Source of the DNA: Branchiostoma floridae
Taxonomy: Eukaryota > Chordata > Leptocardii > Amphioxiformes > Branchiostomatidae
Assembly (NCBI RefSeq): GCF_000003815.2
Contig: NC_049991.1
Span: 19,854,432 to 19,918,431 of the forward strand
Length of the DNA stretch: 64,000 bases
Direction of reading: 5' to 3'
The translations under genes and the position numbers were made by a program. Shown here in pieces: positions 37,601 through 49,300 of the stretch. The first letter of the stretch is position 1; every line of letters starts with the position of its first letter. The notes beneath the pieces are model-generated. The model had not been told where the DNA came from, ran no database searches, and saw only the letters and a program-made list of their open reading frames with translations.

Positions 37601-40600
37601 TGCACTAGATCAATTCTGTCACGGTACAGATTTGGATAGTTTGGGCACAATGTCTTGTTATGCAACTCTCTATAGTTCTTCTGTCCGTGTCACCAAGGCC
37701 ACCGAGTGGTGGTAGTTACTATGCCACGCTGAATGATCAAGTCTTCTTTAATTTTTTTTCGTGTTTCACTAGTTTGCAAAAAGCGCGACCACCGGAGACA
37801 ATGAGTATTCACTCACTCACTCACTCACTCACTCACTCACTCACTCACTCACTCACTCACTCACTCACTCACTCACTCACTCACTCACTCACTCACTCAC
37901 TCACTCACTCACTCACTCACTCACTCACTCACTCACTCACTCTCTCACTCACTCACTCACTCACTCACTCACTCACGCACTCATTCACTAACGCATGCAC
38001 TCACTCACGCACTCACTCACTAACGCACTCACTCACTCACTCACTCACACACTCACTCACTCACTAATTCACTCACTCACGCACTCACTAACGCACTCAT
38101 TCACTAACACACGCACTCACTCACTCACTCACTCACTCACTAACGCACTCATTCACTAACGCACGCACTCACTCACTCACTCACTCGCTAACTCACTCAC
38201 TCACTCACTAACGCACTCACTCACTCACTAACGCACTCATTAACTAACGCGCTCACTCACTCACTCACTCGCTCATTCACTAACTCACTCACTTACTCAC
38301 TCACTCTCTCACTAACGCACTCATTCACTAACGCACGCACTCACTCACGCACTCACTCACTAACGCACTCACTCACTCACTCACTCGCTCGCTCACTCAC
38401 TCACTCACTCACTCGTGATCACCCACTCACTCACTCATGATCAACCACTCACTCACTCACACATTTTGAAGCTTCGTTCCGGTTGAAGAGGTTGGTAGGA
38501 AGGCCGATCGTAAAAAAAAAACGGCTGAAAGGAAAAGGTTACGATTTTCCCCATCAACCTCTGCTTGGAGAGTTAGTGGGAAGGACGATCGAGAAAAAAA
38601 AAAACGATAAAAGGAAAAGGTCACGATTTTCCCCATCAACCTCTGCTTGGAGAGTTAGTGGGAAGGCCGATCGTAAAAAAAACGGCTGAAAGGAAAAGGT
38701 CACGATTTTTCCCGCCAACCTCTGCTTGGAGAGTAGAGGCAGCATAAGAACCAGAAGAAGAACTTGTGCTTAGTCTAGAGTTCCCTGCCAGACGTGTGTG
38801 TCGGCACGTTGAGAAGATCTGTCACAGACCGGACATTCCAGAGGCTGGAGGCGCGGAAATACGAGATTAACGCCTTGTCTGGAGCGTGTTTTTTTTCCAA
38901 AACGTTTTTTTTCGTCCACATGTCTAAGGGAAAGCCGTAAGCCACTCAAGAAAACAACCTTCATCCAGGAAGGATGCATCTGTATTGACATCCCTGGGCC
39001 GTACATGTGTTCCGGACCGGTCCATGTCATACCTGGGCCGCGATAACGTTCAATATGGGTGTCCCTGACCTGTTTTATCATTACTTGTCATCTCATACGG
39101 GATTCTACTTGTATCACACAGTCTCCCATCGAATAAATCGACCGCACTCCGCGCGCGGGAGTGCGACGCGGTCGAAAAATCGAACACCGAATTCAGACGT
39201 CGAAATTGAATAATGTTTTTGATTTGAATACCCAAAATTTTCTCAACTTCTGGCACACCATGTGGTCCTCTTGTAGTCCACGATTGGTCCACAAGTGCAG
39301 TTTTATAACCCCGTAAAAGTGTACATCATCAATGACCAGGTAGTCCTTCTGTAGAGGTGTTCACTAGTACAGGTTTGACTGTTTATTAATGGCCAGGTGG
39401 TCCTTATGTAGAGGTGGTCACCAGTACAGGTTTGACTGCATATCAATGGCCAGGTGGTCCTTATGTAGAGGTGGTCACTAGTACAGGTTTGGCTGTATAC
39501 CAATGGCCAGGTGGCCCTAATGTAGAGGTGGTCACTTGTACAGGTTTGGCTGTATATCAATGACCAGGTGGTCCTTATGTAGAGGTGGTCACTTGTACAG
39601 GTTTGGCTGTATATCAATGGGCAGGTGTTCATTATGAAGAGATAGTCACTAGCACAGGTTGGACTGTATATCAATGACAATGGCCAGGTGGTCCTTATGT
39701 AGAGGTGGTCACTAGTACAGGTTTGACTGTATATCAATGAGTCTGTGAGTGAGTGAGTGAGTATATCAATTACAAGGTGTTCCTTATGAAGAGGTGGTCA
39801 CTAGTACCAGTCTCCAAGCAGACGCTATGGTGCCTTAGAGATAGTATCAAAGCTGGCCAAAGAGTATATCCGACGAAGGGAGCCAAACGGTGGTCCTTAT
39901 AAAGAGATGGTCACTAGCACATGTTTAGCTGTAGTCAGTAGGCCACAGCGCTGGTGGTGAAGGTCGGTCCTGAGGTGAAGGAAACTGCTGATGAATACAG
40001 ACTGCCCTTGATCCAGATTCCGGTACACACCAGCTGAGTTAACACACACCACTGGAAGCCTCCAGAAGCTTCTCTCTCGGCTCAAGGGTACTTCTGATGC
40101 ACGCGAGCCGGATTGCACGATCGCCGTGGATGAATAATCTCCAAGCAGATCCACGGTGGCATAATAACGTTATAGTATAAAACCCAACGTAGGTGCCCGT
40201 TTGACTCCCTTTGGCCGGCTACACTCCTTGGCCAGCTTTGATACTATCTTATGGCAGTAGGATCTGCTTGGAGATTGAGTGAAGGCAGACTGATGAAAGT
40301 TTATCCCAGTTCATTGAACCGATGTTTTATTTGCATAATCATGCCCGAAGACTAATTGCACGTAACGGTTCTTCCCCTTACCCAAGGGTTAACCTATATC
40401 CGTTGTCTTTTTAAAACAGTTTATTTAGGTATTTTGTATCAAATTTACGGACGATGGTTTCAAACTGCAATATTTTAAAATTTTCATATATGTTGCAATT
40501 TGAAAGCACCGCCAGTCGACTTGATATCTCTAAATACCCTGTTTTATAAACAACGGATATAGGTTGCCCTTCAGATAAAGGTGAACTAGCGTTACAGCCT

Positions 40601-43269
40601 CTAAGTAAAAGCAAAATTTTCCAGCAAATGCCACTTATTCCTAATCAATTGTTAATTATCTTGGCCAGTTTGTTTGTGAACCGCATAACCGTGGACACAG
40701 GAGCACAGGTTTCACCACATCTTTCAATGTGATGGAAAATCATGACAAAGACGGTCAAAGTAAATGTTAAGACAAACAAACAAGTGAACAAATAAAGTTA
40801 TACATTTGTAAGAGGAAACTTTTCTCTACGTTATATAGCCTTAGTCGTCATGACGTTTGTTGTTGTGACCACACTTGGTTGAATTTTCTAATTTTGAAGT
40901 GGCTGTTTACGGGTGTCTAAGGCCCCGGTCACAAGAATCGTACGATTGACTGCGATGGAGGTTTTATGCTTGGTATAAGTGCAGTACGTCGTAAGTCGGG
41001 GAAGAATCGGAAGCAATGGTTTAAATATATAAAGCCGTGGTCACAAGGATCGTAGCGCATCGTACGATGAGGTCATAAGAGTGTATCTGTGTCAATCGGA
41101 GGTAAATCATAGTAAATCGGGGAGCTTCCTATGACGAAAATAGAGCTGAAATAGATTTTGAACATGTTCAAAGTTTCTCCATCGTCGTACGATTTTTATT
41201 GCCCCCATATCAGACTTCATTACGGCCATGTTTTCTTCTGATGACTTCAAAGATCCATACATTTTTAGCACGTGGTCATGGTTTCAGTTTCCCCTGATAT
41301 TGTCGATGTTGACGAAAAAGGAAACTATATCAGTCGCAACTGTTCACAATAGCAACTAGAGAACAGCGCGCCCGTAGAAGAGTCTGCATTCAAGGCAATG
41401 TTTTCCACGTGGTGGATTCAGTATCACACACAGGTGATGCATGTATTTGCTTGATGGCTACATACTCGTGGGTTTATAATTAGATCAAATCTCATCACTC
41501 GCCGGTCTCTGGTCAGTTTACCATAACCGTAGCCATGGGGGAAAATCGAACAGAAAGGCAGGCTTATGATATAATGCTTATGATATGATTTTTGTCTGAT
41601 GACATTTTTTCCTGATAGCATATCATCACAAAAAAGTAAAATATTATTTTTGAAAAAGCCTGACTCGTAGAGCCGGCGAGCAGGCCGAGATAATCATATA
41701 AGTACTTGTGCTTGATTTGAACCTTTGTTTGTAAGACTCATGTTGTTGTGGTTAACGTTTCTTTTGATTTGTTTTTAAAGTGAAAGACATTATATGAAGG
41801 TATTTAACAGCTAGGTCCACATTTGGTTGGTTAAAGAATCGCACAAGTGGTCAGGCGGCTATTCAGAAGAGACACAAGTGAAAAATCGTACGACGCTGGA
41901 AAAATTTTGAACATCATCCGATGCTTTGCGATGGCTGATTTTGCTTACGATTTAGCTGCGATTCATTGCGATCATCGTGCGATATGCGGAATATGCCATC
42001 GCAAGGACGTCGTACGATTCTTGTGACCGGGGCTTAACGTTGCAATTTTATTCGCGTCGCTCAAAGACGTTGAAGATTTCACGAGTAGCTACTTAGTAGA
42101 GTAGTCAAGGATGACCATTGTATGGAGACAATGGCGTCACCCTGACCCAAATAGTTCTGTCGGCTGCAGTCACGTTAGTTTGGCCAAGGACGGGTTATGG
42201 GAGGACAAATTTGTCCGGTCAAAGTTCGAACAACGGGGGTTACACATTTATTTGAAATACATGGAGCGGACGAAATCATAGAAGCTCAGTGCAACCCTGT
42301 TTTAGTAATGCTGGGGTCACATTTCTAAAGCAGGACCCGGTCGGGCAGTTTGCTTAAACGGAAATGTGGTGTGAAAGACTAAAAGACAAGTCGAAAAGAC
42401 ACACAAATCGTAAATCTTGATATGCATCTTACTTTCCTTTATTTGAATTGCAACAGGTACAATACCATGTGGACACTATGCGGCTACCTAGCTGATATTG
42501 TGTCTCAAACAGCCCGGCCGGGTTCTGGTTTGGAAATGTGACCAAAGCACACGTCTGTAACACTTTCGGCTGTAAGCCGTTTTTGGACGTTTTCGGCGGA
42601 GAATGACCTTGCTGACATGTATGAACCAGCTGACCTTGCCAAAGGTGACCTTGTTTATGTTGACCTTAGCAGAACACGTAAACACGTAAATCTCGGCTCC
42701 AGACAGACTGGAGAGGCGTCTGTAAAGGTGATATCTCACTGCACCTGGGGCAACGGTGCGGCACTGCGGGGTTCGTTCACTGCGGCACTGTTGTGTTATT
42801 TTCGCCAATTTTCTTATAACGATAATTCAGATATAGCGTAATACGTAGAATTGTGACTCAAAATACACAGAACGCAAAGGAAATTCGTCCTTTATCGCTG
42901 AAATTCGTTGTGTCATCTTTCAAACCCCGCAGTGCCGCACCGGTGCCCCAAGTGCAGTGAGATACCACTTTAACTCTGTCAGTGAGTTCACCGCATTATC
43001 CAAGCAGATGTCAAGTTCTAGCTTGGTATTACGTAACATCGCCAGAAGGTTATGTTTTTACCTCCATGAGTAATGGAGGTATTGTTTTTTTTCTAATGTC
43101 TGTTGTGCGAAGGTTTCTGTATGTCTGTTTTTCCGGATGTACTTGTGGTCAGCATAACTTAAGAACCTCTGGATGGATTATGATGATATTTCGCATTATG
43201 TTAGGTTAGGTCAATTTTTGCACCCCCCCATAATGCTGCAGCGGTTTTGCATCAATCAATCAACCAGCA

Positions 43270-43304
<35 letters not shown>

Positions 43305-46300
43305 GTCTGTTTTGCCGAACTTCTGTATATTTTGTCGGCAAGCAAAGATGTCTGTTGGAGGCCTGCAAGACCGGTCAACGAACCAGCTCTTGTGACCTTG
43401 ACCATGACCTTGCCGTTGCGCTGAACTTGGGTTACATCATCCCACCGTCCGTCTGTCTGGCACATGTGACCGTTTAAACCGCAGATAACCAGAGACCTTA
43501 GGAGGTAACGCCAGTCTGGTAAGGTCTGGGCAACCGTAGAATCATTCTCAGACTTCCAATTCCAGGTTTTCAAGCAATCAGGTCAATCAGGCATCTTTGA
43601 GATTTTCAACACGTCGAAATGTTACATGACACAGAGTTTACAGGTATCACTATAGATGACTATTTTTGTTTGAACCTTTATTTTATTCATTAGAAGCTCA
43701 AATCGGCCTGCAGGCCGCTTTTCATTGAGGTCATGAAGGAGGTAAGGGGTCAGATAGAATATGACAGCTCTTGTGAGTGTTACCACGACGTTGCCCTTCA
43801 CATTGAACTTGGTTTACGTAATCTCATCGCCATCCGTCCGTCTGTCTGTCTGCCACATGTGATCGTTTGACCCCCTGACAATCTTATACCTTGAGAAGCG
43901 ACGCCAGTCTGGAAGGGTCTTGACCGCCATAGGATTATTATATGAATGATATCAACGGTTTCGACGTTCATATTTATAAACATAGATTATAACTCCTGAT
44001 ACAGGCATCAGTATAACCGATTGAGAAAGGTCTACAAGTTTGACATTATAAGCGACATTGACAATAACCCTAGCTCCAAAATCAAAGGTGCCTGCTGAAA
44101 GCTTGCAAGGCCATCTTTTGACCCTTACCATGACGTTATCCTTCTCCTTGAACTTGAGTTACATCATCTGTCTGCCACATGTGACCGTTTACCTCTCTGA
44201 TAACCTTGAGATGGAACACAAGCCTGGAAAGGTCTAGGTCACTGAAGGATCATTTTAGGATGATATTGAATAATTCCTCTTCCTGATTTTTAAGCATTCA
44301 GATTTGGCTTCAAGACGTTCAAATTTTCCAAGGTATACTTTTTGTAGGACTCTTGAAAGTACGTAAATTTGACAATATCATCGACATCGACATTATAGCT
44401 TTAGTGCATGCTGTAATTTCTGGAAGGTCGGTTACAAGACTAGGCTGTCGGCAAGGAAGATGTTGTGATTGATGATTCACCATGACGTTTTTTCTTCGCC
44501 TTAAACTTGACTTAGTTGCATCATCTGCCTGGATCTGCCACATGTGACCGTTTAACTCTCCGATAACCTTGAGCTTCGTCGTAGGATCATTGTCGTATGG
44601 TATTGAATTTTTCCACATTCAAATCTTTAAACATCCAAACTTCGCTTCAAGACGACGAAATGTTTAATGACACAGAGTTTTCAGGTATTCCCTTTCCTAA
44701 CAATGGAAAGTCTGCAATAAAATATCAGGAACATTACCAATAAACTTAGTGCACGCTGTCATTGCCTGGGGTTGCAATGTCAGACTGTCGGCAATGAAGA
44801 TGTTGTGATTGATGATTCACTATGACGTTTTTTCTTCGCCTTAAACTTGACTTAGTTACATCATCTGCCTGGATCTGCCACATGTGACCGTTTATCTCTC
44901 CGATAACCTTAACCCTTGAGATGTAACGCCAGTTTGGAAAGGTTCTGGACAGCCGTGGGATCATTTTAGGATGATATCAAAGATTACTGATTTTCAAACA
45001 TTGAAATATTATTTTATCAAGACAACGAAATGTTTCATGACAGGTATACAGGTGTAAGTTTCCAGGTATACGTTTTGCTGACTATGGAAAGTCTACAACT
45101 TCAACATCGCCAACAACCTTAGCTTTAAATCAAAGGTGTTTGCTTGGGACTTGCAAGACCAGGCAGTCGACAAACCAGCTTTAACTAGTGACCTGTAGCA
45201 TGACGTTGTCCTTCGCATTGAACTTGAACTTGGCTTGCATCATCTCACCGCAGTCTGTCCGTCTGTTTGCCACATGTCACCGTTTACCCCCCAGCTCAGC
45301 CTGATACCTTAATGCCGCCAGTCTGGAAAGTTCCGGCCGCTGTAAGATGATCATTTAGATGGTGTGCGTTTCTGAATAAAGAGACTCTTCACCACAAACC
45401 ATGGTTTGTTTACACCGACTGTCACCTTCCTCAGGGTCGGTGTACATAAAGTAAGGATTGTGAAAAGCGAGTCAGTGACGTATCAACGTGATGAAGCTAT
45501 TCACGGATGTATACGTTTGGTATCAGTGAATACCCTGTTCTAAACACAGTGTCAGTGGACATAGGTTACCCCGCATCAGTGACGTATCAACCTGATGAAG
45601 CTATTCACGGATATATACGTTTGGTATCAGTGAATACCCTGTTCTAAACACAGTGTCAGTGGACATAGGTTACCCCGCGTCAGTGACGTATCAACCTGAT
45701 GAAGCTATTCACGGATGTATACGTTTGGTATCAGTGAATACCCTGTTTTAAACACAGTGTCCGTGGACATAGGTTACCCCGCGGATAAAGGTGAAAGGGC
45801 ATTATAAAGGACGCATGTTTGGGCACCAGGTGGGCAGTTATAATTTGAATTCACTATCTATTTCTTATCAGTAGAATTATTCCGAGCATCTTCTGAACCT
45901 TGTTTACTTTAGGAAACTAACTTGAACATGTTCAAGGAAAGGAGAGTGGCAGATTTCAGACAAACCTACCAAGGTTGCAAAGACCGCAGAAAATGACGAC
46001 TGGAAAGCGACACCATGCGACAGCATGAAGTTTTGCAAAAGCTTTAATTCAAATTTTTAATTCAATGTTAGACGCATATCAATTACCAGATGAGATGAGT
46101 GTCAACGACGGTGATTTTTTGTTTCTTTGAACCTTTGTTAATTTTGAGGAACGTTTTGTTTAAACTTTATCTTTACCGTAGGACTGGTGTTCAGGGCTTT
46201 CGGGAAGAGCCTGATGGAGCAGCGGAAGTTTGCGATGGTGGTTTTTCGGGACATACTCTCAAGACCCCGCACGGAGTCCATGATGATCCGGGAGGCCCAA

Positions 46301-49300
46301 ACTCTCGCCTCAACTCTCGCGCAGAAGGCGGGCCGACCCACGAGAGTCCACGATAACATCGGGTTATCCCTGCTGAACGTCACGTGTTCGCTGTGCTTCG
46401 GCAGGAGGTTCGAGACGAGCGATCCAAGGTTCATTTTCTAAACAACATAAGTATATATCAACATGTATGCACAATATATATCAACATGCATGCACAATGA
46501 ATTACAAAAGTTGTGAATATCGTTAAAGAGGTTCATCAGTCACGTATGTATACAGTTACTACGGTGAATGTTTTAAAGGTAAGGACCTAGGTACATACCT
46601 CAAAACAGGGAGGTTAAAACCTCCTTGCTCAAAATTTTCGATGTCTGACAGCACATCTTGGTCACGGAGAATGACCTAGTGTCAATCTCGCGAGAGAACA
46701 CGAGACTAGGTCAGGCTTGCGTAGATCATCTTCCCCCTTCCCCGCCTCCTTGCGGAGTAGTGGTAGGTATGACTTGGGCAGCTCCCAATCCTCATTTCCG
46801 TTCAGCTTCGCCCCCTAGTAGATGGATGTGGATGGCCTCCTTAACCTTACAGTGTGCTTTGCATGCTAAAGAATTGTTCAACCATTGTAGAATATTTCAC
46901 ACCGGTACTTTCTTACCATTCTCTACGATACCAGGTTCTGGGGGTTCGTCCATTCGTTGGACATGTTCGCCAAAAACGCCGCCTGCTGTCAACTCTTCAA
47001 CATCTGCCCCTCCCTCGCCAGGGTTCCCAAAATCAACACGCCGGCAGTCAGGGTTCAAACCGGCATCAGAGAGGTATGTTCATCACTAAAGATAAGGGCA
47101 CAACCCGCCGTACGCTACAAATACGTGCTATCTACGTGCCAAAACGTGGGCAATCTTTTGGGATCCGTAAGTGGTACCTACCGCCTCCGTACGAACCCGT
47201 AGGGAATCAGACGGACTTTAGAGCTCACAGACACGCCGAACTTTACGTGTGCAGGCAAAACTTTGTGTGCCATCGGGCTGCGGATTCACCCCCACCCGTA
47301 CGTGCCAGTACGGGCGACGCGCCTGCCCTGTACAGCCTGAACGTTTCAAAGTCAGAAGTACGTGGTGGACGTGACCTCCAAAAAAAAAAAAAAAAACGTA
47401 CGGACAAATCGCACGTACGGCGAGTTGTGCCCTTAGCTTAAGAAGTTTATCTTTTTTTTGGTAGCGCTTCTACGTTTGTAGATAATTCAGGTTGATAATT
47501 ACTCTTATAGTAAAGTATAGACAATGGGGGATACAAACTGAGCAACGTTTGGGACGGCATTCTCGCTTCTGCAGCGCCACCTACATCGGCTATACGTAGC
47601 AGCAAGAAGCAGATCCAGGCATCCAATCTAACCCTGATGATGGTGCCTGGTTGATATTTAGTATGTATGTAGGTCCTGAGGAGACCTTGAAATGGTTTTC
47701 TGGCCTCCCTTGCAGGTTGTTACGGTGCTGCTGTGGAACTTCCGGCTTTGAAAGCTCGAGTTGAGTAATTCTAAGTGGTAGGTAGCTATTAGGACATAGA
47801 GTAAATGTGGTAGAGTTGGACCCCTTATCGGCCTTTTTGGAACAGCAGGTGCTGGTTTTCTTTCAGACTTTGATAGAGAATAACTCAAGAGGGGATTGAG
47901 GGATGGATATGATATTTTGTAGGTGAAATCTCGGATCTCCGACTTCTTTTTTTTCTAATATGCTAAAAACAAACGAATAAACCGCTGCAGGTGAAGGAAT
48001 TTGTCCGGTCGGAGACTGAAGGTCACAAGGTCAAGTTCGACAGGGAGAACATCCGGGACATTATAGATGCCTTCGTTCTGGAGATGGAGTCGCGCAGGCG
48101 CAGTGGCCGGGATCTTGGCAGTTTCACCGAAAGGGAGATGGAGCAGGTAATATAAAACGAATCAATCAATCAATCAATCGATGGATTGGTCAATTAACCA
48201 GCCAATCAATTAGTTAATCAAACGTTTTTTTCTTTTTTCTAGGGTTACTATTTAATCTACTCACTCCTTTATAAAAGATGCAGACCACTAAGAACTAAAT
48301 TAAAAACTAAATTAATGCTTAATGTTTCAAATCTACTTTACTTAGATCTATAAGAAACATATAATATCGTGAATGTCTGCCTTTTTCCGTTCTTCCCAAG
48401 CTCTCTTTCGTCCAGCAAAGAGGTTTACAAAATAGATATGCATTAATTTTCAATATCTTTAAAGATGACGTGGCCCCCCTTGCTCCCAGCACTAATAGTC
48501 GTCTGGATGGTGTTCCTCTTAACATCATACCCGAACATCCAGGCCCGCATTGCAAGTCACTACACGCGTTACTCAAGGTACGCTACTAAAGGCTTTAACA
48601 TGTCCTCCTTCCTACAGGTGATATTTGACCTGTTCTTCACGGGAGCAGAGACCAGCTCGACGTGCCTGCGGTGGGCGGTGTTCCTCATGGCGGTGTACCC
48701 TGACGTCCAGGTCCGCATGGCTAGTCACTACTAAAGATTCTAGCGTTTCTTCCTCCCTACAGGTTATATTTGACCTGTTCTTCACGGGAGCCGAGACCAG
48801 CTCGACGTGCCTGCGGTGGGCCGTGTTCCTCATGGCGGTGTACCCCGACGTCCAGGCCCGCATCCACCGCGAGCTCGACACGGTGCTGGGGCCAGACGGG
48901 GAGGTCACCCTGGACAAGCGCGCCGCACTGCCGTTCCTGGACGCCACCATTAGCGAGGTGTATTATCTTAATTCATTTTTCGCCACTATGTGATAGTTGG
49001 TTAAGGTGGTATCTCACTGCCCTTGGGGTACCAGTGCAGCACTGCGGGGTTCGTTCACTGCGGCACTGTTTTGTTATTTTCTCGAATTTTTCATAATTGA
49101 GATATTGTGTAATACGTAAAAGTATGGCTTAGAAGACAACAAAAATACAGAAAACGTGACTCTCTCCCTCCTCCCTTGCCAGGTGCTGCGGTTCCGTCCG
49201 GCGGCGCCTTTCATGTACAGGTGTGCCACCAAGGACTCCAAGCTACGGGATTACTTCATACCTGCCGACACGCAGGTAGGAGATAGTCAAGCACATTTCA

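Larger units (their letters stand above)
36582..46181 (+). other. P450 intron 2 (9.6 kb)
   Basis: Mostly tandem repeats and transposons: TCTAGT satellite, (TCAC)n, 57-bp minisatellite, 1.1-kb inverted-repeat element, MITE G, ~400-bp repeats and 105-bp repeats. No coding signal seen. Confidence 0.8.

Noticed and set aside
37660-38067. 135-codon Thr-His-Ser-Leu frame
   Set aside because: Translation of the (TCAC)n microsatellite.
39303-39737. 144-codon repetitive frame on the minus strand
   Set aside because: The 57-bp repeat is a multiple of three, which keeps any stop-free frame open. No promoter or flanking exons.
48465-48734. 89-codon frame as a separate small gene
   Set aside because: It runs through two partial copies of P450 exon 6 and the intron between them.
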